This document shows positions 7,017 to 9,213 of a DNA stretch of 9,213 nucleotides, one piece after another (the first letter of the stretch is position 1; every line of letters starts with the position of its first letter). A program made the position numbers and the translations under genes. The notes under the pieces are model-generated. The model was not told the origin of the DNA. It worked only from the letters and a program-made list of their open reading frames with translations, and made no database searches. This DNA comes from Bacteroidales bacterium (GTDB lineage Bacteria; Bacteroidota; Bacteroidia; Bacteroidales; JAOZQN01), in contig JAOZTW010000165.1 of the NCBI GenBank assembly GCA_029938985.1, positions 1-9,213 of the forward strand. Direction: 5' to 3'.

Positions 7017-7055
7017 TAAGTACCCATACAAAAGTTTTTACACATTTGTATTTCT
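7017..7055. repeat. 39-bp element, copy 2
   Basis: This stretch is identical to 3976-4014, including the inverted repeat ATACAAA (7026-7032) / TTTGTAT (7045-7051). It sits 111 bp beyond the stop codon of the M1 aminopeptidase gene, almost the same distance and the same orientation as copy 1 relative to the S46 peptidase gene. A 26-bp spacer sharing an ATTGGT-TATA core with the copy 1 spacer leads into a degenerate 8-bp array. Confidence 0.95.
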
Positions 7056-7081
7056 TTAATAAATTGGTATATAGTTATTTA

Positions 7082-7113
7082 ATTGTATCATTGAACCTTT
7101 GAATAATTGTATC
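7082..7113. repeat. Degenerate 8-bp array matching ATTGAATC
   Basis: Four consecutive 8-bp units read ATTGTATC, ATTGAACC, TTTGAATA and ATTGTATC, each one or two changes from the ATTGAATC unit of the array at 4042-4129. Together with the 39-bp element and the similar spacer length, this shows that 7017-7113 is a decayed or unexpanded copy of the composite repeat at 3976-4129. Confidence 0.7.
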
Positions 7114-7166
7114 ATTCCTTAGAAGTTAAGAATTGTATTTTAAGGTGTTAACCAATTTTTAATTCC

Positions 7167-9213
7167 TTATTCATTGTTTTCTATTAAAAATAAATTAGCC
7201 GCTTCTCTCACCTTTTCGTGTGGGTCGTTTTGTTTTAACAATTTCATTTTTTCAACAAACAGTTTATCAACTTCTGTATTTTGATAAGTATATGTTTTTA
7301 TTGCTTTTTTTCTAAATTCCCAATACTCACTTTCAAGAGTAATCAAAAGTGCGTCTCTTTTTATATCATTGTTTTCATATTTTTCAAAAAAACTAATTGC
7401 ATCGTATTTTGCCAAAGTTCCTGTTGAGCGTTCTAAAATAATTTTATGCTCTTCTGCTGTTCGTTTTTCTTCTTTTCGTTTACATAATAAAAAACGGTTT
7501 GGGTCAACTTCAATAAGCAAAGGTTGCTCCAACAAATTAAAAGTAAACGTTTGTTCCTGATATGTTAAGGTTTTTCTTATGTATATTGTTTCATCTTGCA
7601 AATGAATTGCAAAATCTATTGGAAGTGTGTAAATAGGCATTCTTCTGGTATCTTGCATTTGTTTTATTGTTACAGTTGCAACATTTGTATTGTTATCAAA
7701 ATCATTAATAATTTTTAATGTAGAATAGCCAGCCGAAAAATACCATTGGTTAAAAAACCAATTAAGATCTTCTCCTGTAACTTCCTCAAAACAAAGTCTA
7801 AGGTCGTGAATTTCTGTTGCTTTATAGGCAAATTTATTAAGATATAAAGCAGTTGCCTCAAAAAAAGCTTTGTCGCCTACATAGTTTCGCAGGTTGTGTA
7901 AAATCCATGCTCCTTTTTGATACGAATTAAAGCCAAACATGTCGTCTTTATTATCGTGATGATAGTTTACCACATTGTTTGATTTGTCCAAAAAACAATA
8001 ATATTGTTCATCTGAAAATACAATATCAGCTTTTTCTACTCCATAAAAATATTCGGTCCAAAGATATTCGGAGTAAGTAGCAAATCCTTCGTTTAGAACA
8101 GTGTTTGCCCACGACTCGCAGGTTACATAATTACCAAACCAATGATGTGCCAGTTCGTGGGCTATAATCATTTCTCTATCAAAATCGGAATACCACGAAG
8201 GGTTTGTTAACATGAAATCGCCAAAAACAGTGGCGGTTGTATTTTCCATCGCTCCTGACACAAAATCATCTACTACAATTTGAGAATATTTGCTCCACGG
8301 ATATTCAACTTCAAAAACGGTTGAAAAAAATTCTATCATCGCTGGTGTTTTATCAAAAACAAGTTTTGCTACATCAACATACTCTGGGTGAACATAATAA
8401 CTAACCTCCATACCTTGCCATTCGTCTTCTATTTTTTCAAAATCTCCAACAGCAATCATAAATAAATACGGAGCATGAGCTTTATCCATCACCCAATGGT
8501 CTGTACGAGTTGTGTCTGCATTCAAAAGTGTGTTTGTTAAAATTCCATTAGATAAGGTTGTAAATTTGTTTTGTACAGTTAAAAAAGTTTCTTGTGTACA
8601 TCGCTGATTAGGAGCATCAATAGTAGGAAACCAACATGATGAATATTGTGTTTCGCCTTGTGTCCATATTTCTTGATGTTTTCTAAAATTTTCACCAGTT
8701 GGATTAATAAAATAAAGTCCTTTTGTATCTTTAAAAACTCTATTTCCTTTGTTATCCAATTCATTTGGTTTTGCAGTATAATCAACATAAATTATATATT
8801 CTTCTTGTTTATTATATGTTTTATCTAATTCAATATTTATTATCATATCGTTGTAAACATACTTCAAATCAAGAGTATCAAGTTTGTTTATAAGTGCGAC
8901 TCTGTGTAAATCAAAATTTACAGCATCAAGCTCTAATTTATTTGTAGCATAATAAAATGGAGTTAATTTTATTGTAGCTTTTCCAAAAACATATTGTTTT
9001 TCCCAATTAAATCGTAAATCAAGTTTTGTATGAATAAGACTGTTAGTTTTTTTACGACTTTCTTGATAATCAATTATTATTAATTCTTTTTCTGCAATTT
9101 CATTCTTATTCAAATCTTTTGTTTCAAGAGAAATTGCTAAACTATCGGCAGATACCGTGCTTATTACATCTTTTTTGGCTTGAAAGTATGGATAACAAGA
9201 AGCGAGGAATAAT
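7167..9213 (-). CDS. M1 family zinc aminopeptidase, lipoprotein, 5' end beyond window
   Basis: M1 (gluzincin) aminopeptidases release single N-terminal residues from peptides. The frame is open to the right edge. Counting the codon at 9210-9212 as residue 1, 681 residues are visible. They begin LFLASCYPYF: LASC is a lipobox with Cys6 (codon 9195-9197), so the protein is a lipoprotein whose start codon lies a few codons outside. A TTG at 9111-9113 is internal. Motifs are the exopeptidase signature GAMEN (320-324), zinc ligands His352 and His356 with catalytic Glu353 in HELAHHWFGN, the third ligand Glu375 in LNEGFAT, and the likely transition-state Tyr431 in SYQKGAW. A domain typical of the family precedes the catalytic part. 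After the beta domain (ending IEVDPNRFLLC) the protein enters a helical HEAT-like region and stops soon afterwards, after DPHEKVREAANLFL. Bacteroidota relatives that I recall continue for well over 100 more residues, so the C-terminus may be truncated. The residues after Cys are not acidic, so surface display is not indicated. Confidence 0.94.
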   Translation of the reverse strand, partial: LFLASCYPYFQAKKDVISTVSADSLAISLETKDLNKNEIAEKELIIIDYQESRKKTNSLIHTKLDLRFNWEKQYVFGKATIKLTPFYYATNKLELDAVNFDLHRVALINKLDTLDLKYVYNDMIINIELDKTYNKQEEYIIYVDYTAKPNELDNKGNRVFKDTKGLYFINPTGENFRKHQEIWTQGETQYSSCWFPTIDAPNQRCTQETFLTVQNKFTTLSNGILTNTLLNADTTRTDHWVMDKAHAPYLFMIAVGDFEKIEDEWQGMEVSYYVHPEYVDVAKLVFDKTPAMIEFFSTVFEVEYPWSKYSQIVVDDFVSGAMENTTATVFGDFMLTNPSWYSDFDREMIIAHELAHHWFGNYVTCESWANTVLNEGFATYSEYLWTEYFYGVEKADIVFSDEQYYCFLDKSNNVVNYHHDNKDDMFGFNSYQKGAWILHNLRNYVGDKAFFEATALYLNKFAYKATEIHDLRLCFEEVTGEDLNWFFNQWYFSAGYSTLKIINDFDNNTNVATVTIKQMQDTRRMPIYTLPIDFAIHLQDETIYIRKTLTYQEQTFTFNLLEQPLLIEVDPNRFLLCKRKEEKRTAEEHKIILERSTGTLAKYDAISFFEKYENNDIKRDALLITLESEYWEFRKKAIKTYTYQNTEVDKLFVEKMKLLKQNDPHEKVREAANLFLIENNE

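Noticed and set aside
6950..7020. Integron attC-like site around the ATTGTTAT repeats and CCGTAAACAGC
   Set aside because: No paired R' and R'' core sites with proper spacing could be laid out, and there is no integrase or cassette structure in view.
8579..8828. Short frames on both strands within the M1 gene
   Set aside because: Both lie inside the conserved aminopeptidase reading frame and are low-complexity by-products of A/T bias.
7167..9113. TTG at 9111-9113 as the start of the M1 gene
   Set aside because: The frame stays open to the window edge and the upstream codons encode a lipobox, so the TTG is an internal Leu codon.

Overview
The window looks like a chromosomal piece of a low-GC member of the Bacteroidota, probably a Bacteroidales-like, amino-acid-using organism. 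The evidence is strong A/T bias, no clear Shine-Dalgarno sequences, a long-form urocanate hydratase, an S46 dipeptidyl peptidase of the DPP11 type, a Bacteroidota-style M1 aminopeptidase lipoprotein, and a decayed SpoIIE phosphatase fragment. All four intact or edge-cut genes, and the one pseudogene, lie on the minus strand.

Layout from left to right. At 1-342 there is a possible C-terminal tail of a plus-strand gene (2-94, weak) and a clear inverted-repeat element (201-275). At 343-2352 is urocanate hydratase (hutU). At 2637-3644 is a membrane-anchored protein with SGNH-hydrolase-like motifs. The gap 3645-4131 holds a cluster of small hairpins and a composite repeat, made of a 39-bp element followed by an 8-bp tandem array that runs up to the stop codon of the next gene. 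At 4132-6345 is a secreted S46 dipeptidyl peptidase carrying the Arg that marks the Asp/Glu-specific DPP11 branch. At 6362-6662 is the remnant of a regulatory gene: a YfiR/DUF4154-like N-terminus joined to a piece of a SpoIIE phosphatase domain by what looks like a large internal deletion. The gap up to 7166 holds a probable intrinsic terminator and a second, decayed copy of the composite repeat. At 7167-9213 is an M1 aminopeptidase; its frame runs off the right edge and shows a lipobox, so it is a lipoprotein whose start lies outside the window.

Taken together, the enzymes fit use of peptides as food. An envelope aminopeptidase and a periplasmic Asp/Glu-specific dipeptidyl peptidase would release amino acids and dipeptides, and HutU performs the second step of histidine breakdown in the cytosol. 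The genes are far apart (284 to 821 bp between coding regions) and are probably separate transcription units. The rest of the histidine pathway is not in view.

I found no convincing new multi-gene system. The most notable non-coding signals are the composite repeat placed 3' of both peptidase genes, and the YfiR-SpoIIE gene remnant.
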